Positions 31,784 to 40,655 are shown, numbered from the stretch's first letter. The stretch: DNA of 64,000 nucleotides from Arthrobacter sp. zg-Y844 (GCF_024385465.1 NZ_JANFLS010000003.1:1-64000); one strand, 5' to 3'. Translations and numbers: made by a program. The notes: generated by a model not told the origin, from the sequence alone.

Positions 31784-32980
31784 GTGGTGCAGACCACAGA
31801 AAAGTCCTCGGTGCCGGGTTCCGTCCGCGGCAGCCAGTTCGGCATCCCCTGCTGGTTCATGCGGGGAGGAACCTCCCGCGGACCCTTCTTCCGTCGCACC
31901 GACCTGCCGGCTGACCTGCACGGCGAACGCCGGGACGAGGTGCTGCTTGCCGCCCTCGGATCTCCCCACCCGCTGCAGATTGACGGGCTGGGAGGCGGTA
32001 ATCCGCTCACCAGCAAGGTGGGGATCGTGGACGTCAGCAGCCGGGACGGGGTGGACCTGGAGTTCCAGTTCGCGCAGCTGCAACCAACTTCCGACACCGT
32101 GGATACCACGGCCAACTGCGGAAACATGCTCGCCGCCGTCGTTCCGTTCGCCGTGGAGTCCGGCCTCCTTCTGCCCGGCGGGGATACCACCACCGCCCGG
32201 GTCCTGACGCTGAACACGGGCATGGTGGCCGAAATCAGCATCGCGACGCCGGCAGGGGACCAGGGCCGGTTTGTCGAGTACGGCGGGGATACGCGGATCG
32301 ACGGCGTTCCCGGCACGGCGGCGGCAGTCACCATCAACTTCCTGGACACGGCCGGTTCCGTCTGTGCCTCCCTGCTTCCCACCGGCAATGCCAGCGACAC
32401 GGTGGTTCTCGACGGCGTAGGTCCGGTCCGCGTCACCTGCATCGACAACGGCCAACCGCTGGTGATGGTCCGGGCCACGGACCTGGACCGCACCGGCTAC
32501 GAATCCGCCGCCGAGTTGAACCGTGACGAAGAGCTGAAGCAGAGGCTTGAAGCACTGCGGCTCCAGTGCGGGCAGCTGATGGGGCTGGGAGACGTCACCG
32601 CCAAGAACTACCCGAAGATGACGCTGGTAGCCCCGCCGGCATACGGCGGCACCATCACCACCCGCAGCTTCATCCCGCATGTCTGCCACGAATCCATTGG
32701 CGTGCTGGCCGCCGTCACCGCTGCCACCGCGTGCGTCATTGACGGCACCGTGGTAAGGGAAGTCAGCACCGTTGCTGATGCCGGCCCCGGAGCAGACCTG
32801 ACGGTTTCGGTGGAGCATCCCTCCGGCGAATTCACCGTGGCACTCGGGCTTGACCCGCAGGACCCCCAGCACGTCACCAAATCCGCGCTGCTGCGCACCG
32901 CACGGCTGATCATGGCCGGCGAAGTTTTTGTCCCGCACCGTCTCCAGGAGGCGGCAGCAACAGAGGAGAACACCCGATGA
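31784..32980 (+). CDS. galD: 4-Oxalomesaconate tautomerase (PrpF/GalD family)
   Basis: A 398-residue PrpF-family isomerase. It shows MRGGTSRGPFF near the N-terminus, then GGGNPLTSKVGIV and DTTANCGNMLAAV with the family cysteine, the marks of GalD-type enzymes that convert keto- to enol-4-oxalomesaconate in gallate and protocatechuate 4,5-cleavage. The start is GTG at 31784 (or 31787); the frame is open upstream through the operator, which cannot be coding. It overlaps the hydratase by 4 bases (ATGA). PrpF-type aconitate isomerase is an alternative, but the neighbours argue for the oxalomesaconate role. Confidence 0.85.
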   Translation: MVQTTEKSSVPGSVRGSQFGIPCWFMRGGTSRGPFFRRTDLPADLHGERRDEVLLAALGSPHPLQIDGLGGGNPLTSKVGIVDVSSRDGVDLEFQFAQLQPTSDTVDTTANCGNMLAAVVPFAVESGLLLPGGDTTTARVLTLNTGMVAEISIATPAGDQGRFVEYGGDTRIDGVPGTAAAVTINFLDTAGSVCASLLPTGNASDTVVLDGVGPVRVTCIDNGQPLVMVRATDLDRTGYESAAELNRDEELKQRLEALRLQCGQLMGLGDVTAKNYPKMTLVAPPAYGGTITTRSFIPHVCHESIGVLAAVTAATACVIDGTVVREVSTVADAGPGADLTVSVEHPSGEFTVALGLDPQDPQHVTKSALLRTARLIMAGEVFVPHRLQEAAATEENTR

Positions 32981-34032
32981 TCATCGATTGCCACGGCCAT
33001 TACACCACCGCCCCGCCGGCCCTGGGCGACTGGCGGGACCGGCAGATTGCGGCGCTCGCCGATCCCGGAACGGCTGCTCCGGACCCGGCGGACCTGGTCA
33101 TCAGCGACGATGAACTGCGGGAAAGTATCTCCGCGAACCAGCTGCGCCTGATGGATGAGCGGGGTATCGACCTGACCATCTTCTCGCCGCGGGCCTCCTT
33201 CATGGCACACCACGTAGGGGACTTCGCCACTTCCGCCGCGTGGGCGGCCATCTGCAACGAGCTGTGCTTCCGGGTCAGCCAACTCTTCCCGGACCGGTTT
33301 GCTCCGGCCGCCATGCTGCCGCAGTCACCCGGAGTGGACCCGGCGTCCTGCATCCCGGAACTGGAACGCTGCGTCAACGAATACGGTGCCGTGGCGCTGA
33401 ACCTCAACCCGGACCCCTCCGGCGGCTACTGGACCGCCCCTCCGCTGACGGACCGCTCCTGGTACCCGATCTACGAAAAGATGATTGAGTACGGACTGCC
33501 GGCGATGATCCACGTAAGCACCAGCGTGAATCCTGCCTTCCACACCACGGGCGCCCACTACCTCAACGCGGACACCACCGCGGTGATGCAGCTGATCCAG
33601 GGGGACCTGTTCAGGGACTTCCCGGAGCTGAAGTTCGTTATTCCGCACGGCGGCGGCGCCGCGCCCTACCACTGGGGGCGCTTCCGCGGGCTGGCCATGG
33701 CACTGAAGAAGCCGCCGCTGGAGGAACACCTGCTCAACAACGTCTTTTTCGACACCTGCGTCTACCACCAGCCCGGTATCGACCTGCTGTTGGAGGTGAT
33801 GCCCACCCGGAACATCCTCTTCGCTTCCGAGATGATCGGAGCGGTGCGCGACGTCGACCCGGACACCGGGTTCAACTTCGATGACACCGGGCGGTACCTG
33901 GCTGCAGCCGGCCTGACAGGCGAGGAGCTTGCCGATATCCGCGAGAACAATGCCCGTGCCGTCTATCCGCGCCTGGATGCGCTGTTGACCCGGCAGGGCC
34001 GTGAACCCCAAAGGAGCAGCACCCATGCATGA
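32977..34032 (+). CDS. ligJ: 4-Oxalomesaconate hydratase (LigJ-type amidohydrolase)
   Basis: A 351-residue amidohydrolase-superfamily enzyme. Metal ligands: His6 and His8 in DCHGHY, later histidines in MIHVSTS and [16 protein letters not shown]. Blocks such as [31 protein letters not shown] and LNPDPSGG match, from memory, the Sphingobium LigJ hydratase closely over the full length. It adds water to 4-oxalomesaconate, giving 4-carboxy-4-hydroxy-2-oxoadipate. It is coupled at both ends to the tautomerase (4-base overlap) and the aldolase (8-base overlap). Confidence 0.93.
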   Translation: MIIDCHGHYTTAPPALGDWRDRQIAALADPGTAAPDPADLVISDDELRESISANQLRLMDERGIDLTIFSPRASFMAHHVGDFATSAAWAAICNELCFRVSQLFPDRFAPAAMLPQSPGVDPASCIPELERCVNEYGAVALNLNPDPSGGYWTAPPLTDRSWYPIYEKMIEYGLPAMIHVSTSVNPAFHTTGAHYLNADTTAVMQLIQGDLFRDFPELKFVIPHGGGAAPYHWGRFRGLAMALKKPPLEEHLLNNVFFDTCVYHQPGIDLLLEVMPTRNILFASEMIGAVRDVDPDTGFNFDDTGRYLAAAGLTGEELADIRENNARAVYPRLDALLTRQGREPQRSSTHA

Positions 34033-34708
34033 ACTCGGAGTGGTCCACCGCAGCATCACCCGTGCCCCGCAGCCCGACGTCGAGGCCCTGGCCCCGTACG
34101 GGACCAGTACCGTGCACGAGGCCATGGGCCGGTTGGGGCTGATGCGGCCCTACATGCGCCCCGTCTACCCCGGCGCCAAACTCTGCGGCCCGGCGGTCAC
34201 CGTGCTGCTGCAGCCTGGGGACAATTGGATGCTGCACGTGGCCGTTGAACAACTCCAGCCCGGCGACGTGCTGGTGGCAGCCTGCACCACGGAGAGCGAA
34301 GACGGCTTCTTCGGCGAGCTGTTGGCAACTTCGGTGCGTGCACGCGGCGGTGTTGGTTTGGTCATCGACGGCGGCTGCCGCGACGCTGCGGCCCTGCAGG
34401 AAATGGACTTTCCCGTGTTCTCGCGTGCCATCAACTCCAAGGGCACGGTCAAGGCGACCCTGGGTTCGGTAAACGTTCCGATCGTGTGCGCCAACGCCTT
34501 GGTGAACCCCGGCGACGTGGTGGTTGCAGATGTGGACGGCGTCGTCGTCGTTCCTGCCGACCGTGCCGCAGAAGTGGCCGAGGCCTCCCGGAAGCGGGAG
34601 GACAACGAGGCGGCCAAACGCCAACGCCTCGCCGCGGGAGAACTCGGACTGGACATGTACTCGATGCGGGGACCGCTGGAAGCGGCAGGACTGCGCTACA
34701 TCGATTAG
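34025..34708 (+). CDS. ligK: 4-Carboxy-4-hydroxy-2-oxoadipate aldolase (LigK/GalC, RraA-like)
   Basis: A 227-residue class II pyruvate aldolase of the RraA/HMG aldolase family that splits 4-carboxy-4-hydroxy-2-oxoadipate to pyruvate and oxaloacetate. Typical segments: [44 protein letters not shown] (metal-site Asp) and [16 protein letters not shown]. The start at 34025 follows AAAGGAG eight bases before, inside the hydratase gene. It is the last gene of the operon; a 12-bp hairpin follows. This is the final step to central metabolism. Confidence 0.93.
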   Translation: MHELGVVHRSITRAPQPDVEALAPYGTSTVHEAMGRLGLMRPYMRPVYPGAKLCGPAVTVLLQPGDNWMLHVAVEQLQPGDVLVAACTTESEDGFFGELLATSVRARGGVGLVIDGGCRDAAALQEMDFPVFSRAINSKGTVKATLGSVNVPIVCANALVNPGDVVVADVDGVVVVPADRAAEVAEASRKREDNEAAKRQRLAAGELGLDMYSMRGPLEAAGLRYID

Positions 34709-34717
34709 CCGCTGGAG

Positions 34718-34750
34718 GGTGGTGCGGATAGGAAATCGATCCGCACCACC
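34718..34750 (+). terminator. Hairpin at the end of the ligJK operon
   Basis: GGTGGTGCGGAT (34718-34729) / ATCCGCACCACC (34739-34750), a perfect 12-bp stem with a nine-base loop, ten bases after the aldolase stop. No T-tract. Confidence 0.65.
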
Positions 34751-34860
34751 ACCCGGAACAACGGTGAAATGATCCGCGATTGCAGCTGATTCCGGCATGG
34801 TGTGCCCTCCCGCTCTTGGGCACGACAGTGCCAGCGCAAGGAACCGGTAGTCAACGCGCG

Positions 34861-35361
34861 CTACGGCAGCGGCGGCAAGGCACGCTTGAACCCGAGGTGC
34901 GAGGCTTCAAAGCCCAGCCGCCGGTAAAAGCGGTGTGCGGACTCCCGCCGGGCATTGGAGGTGAGCTGGACCAACGTGGCACCGTTACGCCGGCCTTCGG
35001 CAACCGCCCAGTCCATCATGGCCGCACCCAGCCCGTTGGACCGGAGACCGGCCCGCACATGGACGGCTTCAACCTGTAACCGGGTTGCCCCGCCGACGGC
35101 CAGGCCGGGGATCAGGGTCAACTGCAGTGTCCCGGCAATCTTCCCTGCCGGGTCCTCGACCGCGGCCAGGAAGTTGGCCGGATCCGCGGCAATGGCCTCA
35201 TAAGCGCGCAGATACGGCTCCAGGGGATGGACGCCCGGCGGATCGGACGGGGACGACGGCGTGTCGGCCAGCAGCAGCCGAACGATCGGGCCGACGTCGT
35301 CGCGCTCTGCCCTGCGCACCCGGTAGGAGCCGCCGAGCAACGCGGCGGGACGGATTTCCAT
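34861..35361 (-). CDS. GNAT family N-acetyltransferase
   Basis: A 166-residue GNAT acetyltransferase. The acetyl-CoA motif A is VEAVHVRAGLRSNGLGAAMMDWA, with R-x-x-G-x-G/A loop, and motif B follows as RRESAHRFYRRLGFEASH. The start at 35361 is preferred; six more codons are open upstream. Function unknown (amino group of a metabolite, antibiotic or protein). Monocistronic, convergent with the ligJK operon. Confidence 0.85.
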   Translation of the reverse strand: MEIRPAALLGGSYRVRRAERDDVGPIVRLLLADTPSSPSDPPGVHPLEPYLRAYEAIAADPANFLAAVEDPAGKIAGTLQLTLIPGLAVGGATRLQVEAVHVRAGLRSNGLGAAMMDWAVAEGRRNGATLVQLTSNARRESAHRFYRRLGFEASHLGFKRALPPLP

Positions 35362-35525
35362 GCCCGCAGTCTTCCACACGGTGGCAAACCGGCTCCATCC
35401 ATTGACCGGGCGGCCCGGGCGCAGGCAGGGTTAATGGACCGGATGACCGTTGCCGCCGTCAGGACCCGTTTCTGCTTTGAATCCGATGCGGCACTCTTTC
35501 CCGGTCAGACTGTAGAGAGGCAGCT

Positions 35526-36110
35526 GTGGGCGAAAACCTGAGGCGGGTCCAAAGGATAGTGCAGGTACAGTTCGGGGTTCCCGAGCCCCCGGACAGCTAT
35601 TCCGAGACCTGTGCCCGGCTCGATGCGGCGATTGCCGTCACCGCGGCACGCCAGGACGTGCTGCGGAACCAGGTCCGCGCGGCATGGGAAGTGGCGCGGC
35701 ACTACGGTGCGGTCACGCGGTCCTACGAAACCCGGTTGAAAGCGTTGGAAGCCGTTGTTGCCGAGGAACGGCTGACCGCAGGCCAAGCCGTCAGCCTCGC
35801 CGCGACCGCGCGCCGCATGCATGACCTTGCGGTACGCGTTGAAGCCACGGCGCGCCACCATTTTGAGGTTGTCCGTGCGAAGGAATCCCGTGTGGAGGAA
35901 TTGATGCAAAAACTGACAAGTTCGAAGTCGCAGCTGAAGCTGGCGCAAACGGCGGAGAACCATCGAAACCGGCTGCGCTCCCTCGAAGCGGCCGTCGAGC
36001 AGGACCCGATGATTTATAACCGAAGCCGCTCCGACCACGAGCTCCACGAGGCGGCCAGGCTGGCCCGCGAAGCAGAGGCATTGGCCGGGCTGAAGGGAGG
36101 GTGGTCCTGA
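35526..36110 (+). CDS. Hypothetical coiled-coil protein
   Basis: A 194-residue, almost wholly helical protein with GTG start behind AGAGAGGCAGCT. Long heptad-like stretches run from about 35 to 185 (for instance RLKALEAVVAEERLTAGQAV and ESRVEELMQKLTSSKSQLK). No cysteine-rich motif, no signal peptide, no membrane segment. It overlaps the next gene by one base (TGATG), so the two proteins are probably made together. Family not recognised. Confidence 0.65.
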   Translation: MGENLRRVQRIVQVQFGVPEPPDSYSETCARLDAAIAVTAARQDVLRNQVRAAWEVARHYGAVTRSYETRLKALEAVVAEERLTAGQAVSLAATARRMHDLAVRVEATARHHFEVVRAKESRVEELMQKLTSSKSQLKLAQTAENHRNRLRSLEAAVEQDPMIYNRSRSDHELHEAARLAREAEALAGLKGGWS

Positions 36111-36646
36111 TGGCCGCGCAGATCCAACCGATACTGGTCACCGTTCCGCTCAGTCCACGGCACCCCCACTCAGTGCGAACCATCGTGGGCCTGAGCGTGG
36201 CCGCGATGCTGTTCCTCGTGATGGGCGGCGGTGACCTGATTGCACTGCTTATCGCATTCGGCTTTATCGTTCAGCCCGTCCAGGCAGTCACGGACAAACT
36301 CATCCGGTGGCCGCGGCAGGACCGTGCGGACGCAGAAGCCCTTACCCGAGTGGTCCGCGAGTACTTCTACAACGCACCCGCCGTGGACGCCAAAGGCGTC
36401 CGTGAACTGGTGGCGAAGCGGCAACTGCAGGTCAACGACGACGGCGGCGGGCAGCTGCGCCTGGCGCTGACCGGGCGGCGGAAGCCTACTGCGGCGGGCA
36501 GCAGGCCGGAGGCCAGGCTGTCCTTCAAATGCGGCGACGTGGGGCTGATGGACTTCGACCGGCTGCTGCAGAACGCCGAAAACGATCCGCCGGTCCGGCG
36601 CGCAACTGATCGGATGCGCCGTCCGGGCACCGGGGCGGCCGCCTGA
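36110..36646 (+). CDS. Hypothetical membrane protein, partner of the coiled-coil gene
   Basis: A 178-residue protein with a hydrophobic region at about 22-60 (TIVGLSVAAMLFLVMGGGDL and LIALLIAFGFIVQPVQAV), probably two membrane helices forming a hairpin, and a soluble C-terminal part (about 65-178) with many Arg and Asp. The ATG overlaps the stop of the previous gene; GGGAGG lies nine bases before it. Family not recognised. Confidence 0.6.
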   Translation: MAAQIQPILVTVPLSPRHPHSVRTIVGLSVAAMLFLVMGGGDLIALLIAFGFIVQPVQAVTDKLIRWPRQDRADAEALTRVVREYFYNAPAVDAKGVRELVAKRQLQVNDDGGGQLRLALTGRRKPTAAGSRPEARLSFKCGDVGLMDFDRLLQNAENDPPVRRATDRMRRPGTGAAA

Positions 36647-36739
36647 AGCGGTGCCCGCACGGTGTGCCCCGGCGGTATGTCCTGGCAGGGTGCGGGGGCG
36701 GCGGCAAGGTTTGTGCCCAGCGGCTGAGAACATAGAAGT

Positions 36740-37159
36740 ATGCAGACACTCAGCCTCAAGGAAGCCACCGCCCTCGCAGAACAGGCAGCAGCCGTAGCCG
36801 AGGCCCATATTCCCTACGGCTCCGGGCTGGGTGCCCCCGCTTCCTTCACGCTTGCCTGGCTGATGGCCTCCGCCGGGCTGGAGGGCGTGCGCGTGGCCAG
36901 CGGAAGCTCGGGCATGGGCGATCACTTCTGGGTGGAGACGGATCAGTGGCGCATCGACCCGACCCTGCGCCAGTTCGCCCGGCTGAATGGCCGCCCGCTG
37001 GTGGAACCGGTCAGCGAACCGGGCAACTTTGCCGCCGTCAAATACCACGCCGTGCCCGGTTCCCGGCAGGAGGCGGTGCGGGAGGTCTCCTACGGGTTCC
37101 GGAACGCGGCCGAGACCGAGGACTTCGTCAATGAGATGGCTGCGGCCATCCGCCTCTAG
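36740..37159 (+). CDS. Transglutaminase-like protein lacking the catalytic cysteine
   Basis: A 139-residue protein. The segment GDHFWVETDQWRIDPTLRQF has the His and Asp layout (H-x-W...(I)DPT-x-QF) of small transglutaminase-like/cysteine-peptidase-fold proteins. In those, a cysteine begins the first helix; here the matching place reads GLGAPASFTLAWLM, so the cysteine seems replaced. It would then be a non-catalytic relative. The family call rests on one motif and is tentative. It lies after the coiled-coil/membrane pair with a 93-base gap and converges on the antitoxin-like gene. Confidence 0.5.
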   Translation: MQTLSLKEATALAEQAAAVAEAHIPYGSGLGAPASFTLAWLMASAGLEGVRVASGSSGMGDHFWVETDQWRIDPTLRQFARLNGRPLVEPVSEPGNFAAVKYHAVPGSRQEAVREVSYGFRNAAETEDFVNEMAAAIRL

Positions 37160-37187
37160 CCGGCGAATGACCCATGCCGGCGATCAG

Positions 37188-37718
37188 TTACTGCCCGAAC
37201 TCTTCCCCGGCGAGAGTGATCAGCTCTTCCTCATTGGCCCTCACATCCACCGGGCGTTTATCGGACAGGCGCCGGTGGGATGTGTAGAACCACAGGGCAA
37301 TCCGCTCATCCGGCCAGCCGGCTTGGCGGCCCATCCGGACCACATCCTTAACCGTGGGAAGCACCCGCTCAGCATTCCAGTCGAACTGGAAACCGGGATA
37401 CAGGAACTGCTCTCCCCGCTTTACCACCAGGATCCTCCCCTTCCCGGTGAGCTGGCGGGCCATCGAATTGGGGCCGCCGCCGAAGCCCAGCTGCTGGGCT
37501 ATCTGGGCCACGGTGTACAGGCCGTCCTCCCGTTCCATCGACTGCCACTGCGCCTCCGGTCCCACCGCATCGACTTTCCCCGGGCTGCGGGAAGAATCAG
37601 GGCCGCGGGAAGGCACAGGATTGCTGGAAGAACCAAGCCTCGGGGAAAAGCCGGGTGCCGGCCGCGGGGGAAGGGAACTGTGTTTCTGGGGTTGTTTCCG
37701 GGTTTCGCGATCGCTCAT
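37188..37718 (-). CDS. MbcA/ParS/Xre antitoxin-like protein
   Basis: A 176-residue protein with a low-complexity Ser/Pro/Arg-rich N-terminus (1-65), a short HTH-like part (YTVAQIAQQLGFGGG), and a C-terminal region resembling the toxin-binding domain of MbcA/ParS/Xre antitoxins (DUF2384): RQAGWPDERIALWFYTS, then LSDKRPVDV and a final helix. The usual partner is a RES-domain toxin directly downstream; here the downstream gene is convergent and unrelated, so it is an orphan if the call is right. The ATG at 37718 is the start; the upstream frame is a shadow of the Pth2 and MFS genes. Confidence 0.5.
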   Translation of the reverse strand: MSDRETRKQPQKHSSLPPRPAPGFSPRLGSSSNPVPSRGPDSSRSPGKVDAVGPEAQWQSMEREDGLYTVAQIAQQLGFGGGPNSMARQLTGKGRILVVKRGEQFLYPGFQFDWNAERVLPTVKDVVRMGRQAGWPDERIALWFYTSHRRLSDKRPVDVRANEEELITLAGEEFGQ

Positions 37719-37850
37719 GCCGCGCACGCTACCGCGGCGGCGGGAGCAGGGGCAGAGTAGCGACGAGATCCAAGGGTTCGACGGCGGGCCGGTCTCCGGA
37801 GCGGGGCACACCGCACGGAGTCTCCCAGCGGAACATGGAAAACTGGAAGC

Positions 37851-38516
37851 ATGCAGCCGTTCGACAAAGTCCAGCCCATCGTCCTGCTCGTGGACAAGAC
37901 TGATCCCGCCGCCCACCGCGACGCCGTGGCCGCGGCCGCCGTCGCCAGTGTCCGGGCCTACACATCCACCGAGGGCAGCGAAGCGTGGGAGAACTGGTTG
38001 TACGGCCGGTTTACGAAGACCGTCCGCCGGGCCAATCCCAGTACCTTCGGGCGGCTGGCTGCTGAAGCGCCGTCGGGGGCGGTGACGGTGGGCCGGGCGC
38101 AGGCCATCGCCTTCGAACCGGTCACCTACGACCAGATGCCCAAGAACCTCGCGAAGCTGCAGGTTTCCGGCACCCAGCTGCCGGATGACGCCCCGGTGCC
38201 CTGGCCGGGAAACGCCCCGGTGATCGTCCTGAACGCAGACCTGGACATGTCGACCGGCAAGGCCTCCGCCCAGGCAGCGCACGCGCTGCTGTCCTGGTAC
38301 CTGCAGCTGGACCCGACCGCCCGGCAGGCGTGGCAGGACGCCGGGGAACCTGCGGGAGTCCGCTTCACGGCCGGGAAGCTTTTCGCCGAGTCCGCCGCCC
38401 GCCCGGGAGCCGGACCGCTGATCGTCGACGCCGGAATGACGGAGATTGCCCCGGATACCGCGACGGCGTTCGTGGAGTCGGCCAGCTTCAGCCCGGCTGC
38501 CGGGCTGCCCGTCTGA
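37851..38516 (+). CDS. Peptidyl-tRNA hydrolase, Pth2 family
   Basis: A 221-residue protein with a C-terminal Pth2 domain. The family signature appears as VIVLNADLDMSTGKASAQAAHALL (about 122-146), where Pth2 enzymes have the catalytic K-x-AAQ-x-xHA region. The N-terminal 115 residues are an actinobacterial addition with no recognised fold. Pth2 frees peptidyl groups from tRNA; these longer proteins are annotated this way in actinobacteria but untested as far as I know. Confidence 0.75.
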   Translation: MQPFDKVQPIVLLVDKTDPAAHRDAVAAAAVASVRAYTSTEGSEAWENWLYGRFTKTVRRANPSTFGRLAAEAPSGAVTVGRAQAIAFEPVTYDQMPKNLAKLQVSGTQLPDDAPVPWPGNAPVIVLNADLDMSTGKASAQAAHALLSWYLQLDPTARQAWQDAGEPAGVRFTAGKLFAESAARPGAGPLIVDAGMTEIAPDTATAFVESASFSPAAGLPV

Positions 38517-38558
38517 CACATAGGCCCCGGGTGCCGGCGCCATGATAGAAAGACTCGG

Positions 38559-39818
38559 GTGAGCGAGACCAAGGGGACACCGGCAAACACCACCGCAGGC
38601 GGCCGCACCCTGCCGATCTGGCTGGTCGGCATCGCCGTGGTTCTGGTCGCCGTCAATCTGCGGCCCGGCGCGTCCTCCATTGGCCCGGTCCTCGCCGAGC
38701 TGCAGGCTGCACTGGACCTGGACGCCACCGCCGCCGGCGTGCTGACCGCGCTGCCGGGACTCACCTTTGCCATGGTGGGGGCGCTCGCCGTCGCACTTTC
38801 GCGCAAAACCGGCATCAACGGCGCCATTGTCCTGGCGCTGGGGGTGGTGGCAGCAGGCCTGCTGGCGCGGGCGCTGGCAGGCTCCGCCGTGCTCTTCCTG
38901 GTGCTTACCGTGCTCGCCTTCGCCGGCATGGCGGTGGGCAACATCCTCGTCCCCGCCTTCATCAAGCGCCACGGCGGGTCGCGCCTGGCCCTGCTGAACT
39001 CCGTGTACGGCACCACGCTGGCCCTGGGCGCCAGCCTGCCGCTGCTGCTGGGCGGCGTGCTGGCCGGCAGTGATCCGGCCGGCTGGCGGCTGAGCCTGGG
39101 GGTATGGGGCGCAGCGGCCGTGGCGGCGTTTATCCCGTGGATTCTCGTGGCGCTGCGGGCAGGCCGTGACCCGCTGGCGGCGGGCGAGCCGCGCCGGACG
39201 AAGGGCGCCCGGATGCGTTCGTCACGCACCGCCGTCGCCCTGAGCATCTTCTTCGGCGTTCAGTCCATGCACGCCTACGTCCAGTTCGGCTGGGCTGCGC
39301 AGATCTACCGCGACGCCGGACTGGAACAGGCGCACGCCGGACTGATGGCCGCGATCATTGCCGGGCTTGGTATCCCGGGCGGCCTGATCATGCCGGTGCT
39401 GGTGGCACGCTCGCCGCGCCTGCGGACCTACATTGTCGGCCTGGGTGTCTGCATGGTGGCCGGCTACAGCGGGCTGCTGCTGGCAGCGGACACGCTGCCC
39501 TGGCTCTGGGCGCTGTTCCTGGGCGTGGGCGGGTTCGCGTTCCCCACCGCGCTGGCACTGATCACCGCCCGCTCCCGGGAACCGCGGGTCACCGCGCAGC
39601 TCTCGGGCTTCATCCAGCCCGTCGGCTACTTGCTGGCCGCCATGGGGCCGTTCGCCATCGGCGCCCTGCACGATGTCTCCGGCAGCTGGACCCTGCCGCT
39701 GGCACTCCTGATTGCCTCCGCCGCCGTGATGGTCGGAGCCGGCATCCGTGCAGCCGCCCCGCGGTTCGTGGACGATGAACTGGCCGCGGTGCCGAAACGC
39801 CCGGTGATAGGTTCGTAA
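38559..39818 (+). CDS. MFS transporter, CynX/NimT type
   Basis: A 419-residue 12-helix transporter starting at GTG. The opening WLVGIAVVLVAVNLRPGASSIGPVL is the hallmark of the CynX/NimT (cyanate/nitroimidazole) subfamily, which lacks the classical RxxGRR loop. Substrate unknown; small anions or drugs are typical. It lies 42 bases after the Pth2 gene and before an SDR gene on the same strand. Confidence 0.87.
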   Translation: MSETKGTPANTTAGGRTLPIWLVGIAVVLVAVNLRPGASSIGPVLAELQAALDLDATAAGVLTALPGLTFAMVGALAVALSRKTGINGAIVLALGVVAAGLLARALAGSAVLFLVLTVLAFAGMAVGNILVPAFIKRHGGSRLALLNSVYGTTLALGASLPLLLGGVLAGSDPAGWRLSLGVWGAAAVAAFIPWILVALRAGRDPLAAGEPRRTKGARMRSSRTAVALSIFFGVQSMHAYVQFGWAAQIYRDAGLEQAHAGLMAAIIAGLGIPGGLIMPVLVARSPRLRTYIVGLGVCMVAGYSGLLLAADTLPWLWALFLGVGGFAFPTALALITARSREPRVTAQLSGFIQPVGYLLAAMGPFAIGALHDVSGSWTLPLALLIASAAVMVGAGIRAAAPRFVDDELAAVPKRPVIGS

Positions 39819-39868
39819 GGACTGGCACTACCGCTGGCACCCTGCTTAGACATGAGGAAGGCTTGCAC

Positions 39869-40636
39869 ATGAATAACCGTTTTGAGGGCAAAGTCGTCAT
39901 TGTTACCGGCGCCGGATCCGGCATCGGCGAGGCCGCGGCGCGGGGCTTCGTTGCCGAAGGAGCCACCGTTGTCCTGACCGACACGGTGGCAGAGAAAATT
40001 GCAGCCACCGTCGCCGACCTGCCTGAGGGCACGGCCACGGCCGTCGTCGCCGATTCCGCCAACTGGGACGATATCCGCAAACTGGTCGAGGACACCGTGC
40101 AGCAGCACGGGCACCTGGACGTCCTGGTGAACAACGCCGGCACGCTGGCCAACGGGCCGGTCGAAGAGACCGACGTCGAGGAATGGCACCGGGTCATCGA
40201 GACCGACCTTTCGGGCGTCTTCTACGGCACCAAGGCCGCGATACCGCACCTGATCGAATCCAAGGGCTGCATCGTCAATACCTCCTCCGTGTCCGGCATG
40301 GCAGCTGACTGGAACATGAGCGCCTACAACGCGGCCAAGGGCGGGGTAAACAACTTCACCCGCGCGGTGGCCCTGGACCACGGCAAGGACGGGGTCCGCG
40401 TGAACGCCGTGGCTCCCGGGCTGATCTGGACCGACCTGGTCGAGGACAAGAAGGACGACGAAGAGCAGAAGGCGAAGTTCGCCGAGCGGATTGCCCTGGG
40501 CCGCCCGGGCCAGCCGGACGAGGTAGCGGACGCAATCCTGTTCCTGGCCTCCGACGCCGCCCGGTTCATTACCGGTGCGATCCTGCCCGTCGACGGCGGC
40601 ACCACGGCGAGCAACGGACAGCCGCAGCAGGCCTAA
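39869..40636 (+). CDS. Short-chain dehydrogenase/reductase (classical SDR)
   Basis: A 255-residue classical SDR: cofactor loop TGAGSGIGE, NNAG at the end of beta 4, catalytic Ser in NTSSVSG, and YNAAK (Tyr-x-x-x-Lys), then the C-terminal PVDGGTTAS. The Asp after beta 2 (VVLTDT) suggests NAD preference. The ATG at 39869 is taken, with AGGAAGG before it. Substrate unknown; convergent with a second SDR. Confidence 0.9.
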   Translation: MNNRFEGKVVIVTGAGSGIGEAAARGFVAEGATVVLTDTVAEKIAATVADLPEGTATAVVADSANWDDIRKLVEDTVQQHGHLDVLVNNAGTLANGPVEETDVEEWHRVIETDLSGVFYGTKAAIPHLIESKGCIVNTSSVSGMAADWNMSAYNAAKGGVNNFTRAVALDHGKDGVRVNAVAPGLIWTDLVEDKKDDEEQKAKFAERIALGRPGQPDEVADAILFLASDAARFITGAILPVDGGTTASNGQPQQA

Positions 40637-40655
40637 GGGCCGGGCCCCGCGGAAG

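Noticed and set aside
37719-38972. Upstream extension of the antitoxin-like frame to 594 codons
   Set aside because: It runs antisense through the Pth2 and MFS genes; the ATG at 37718 gives the only sensible protein.
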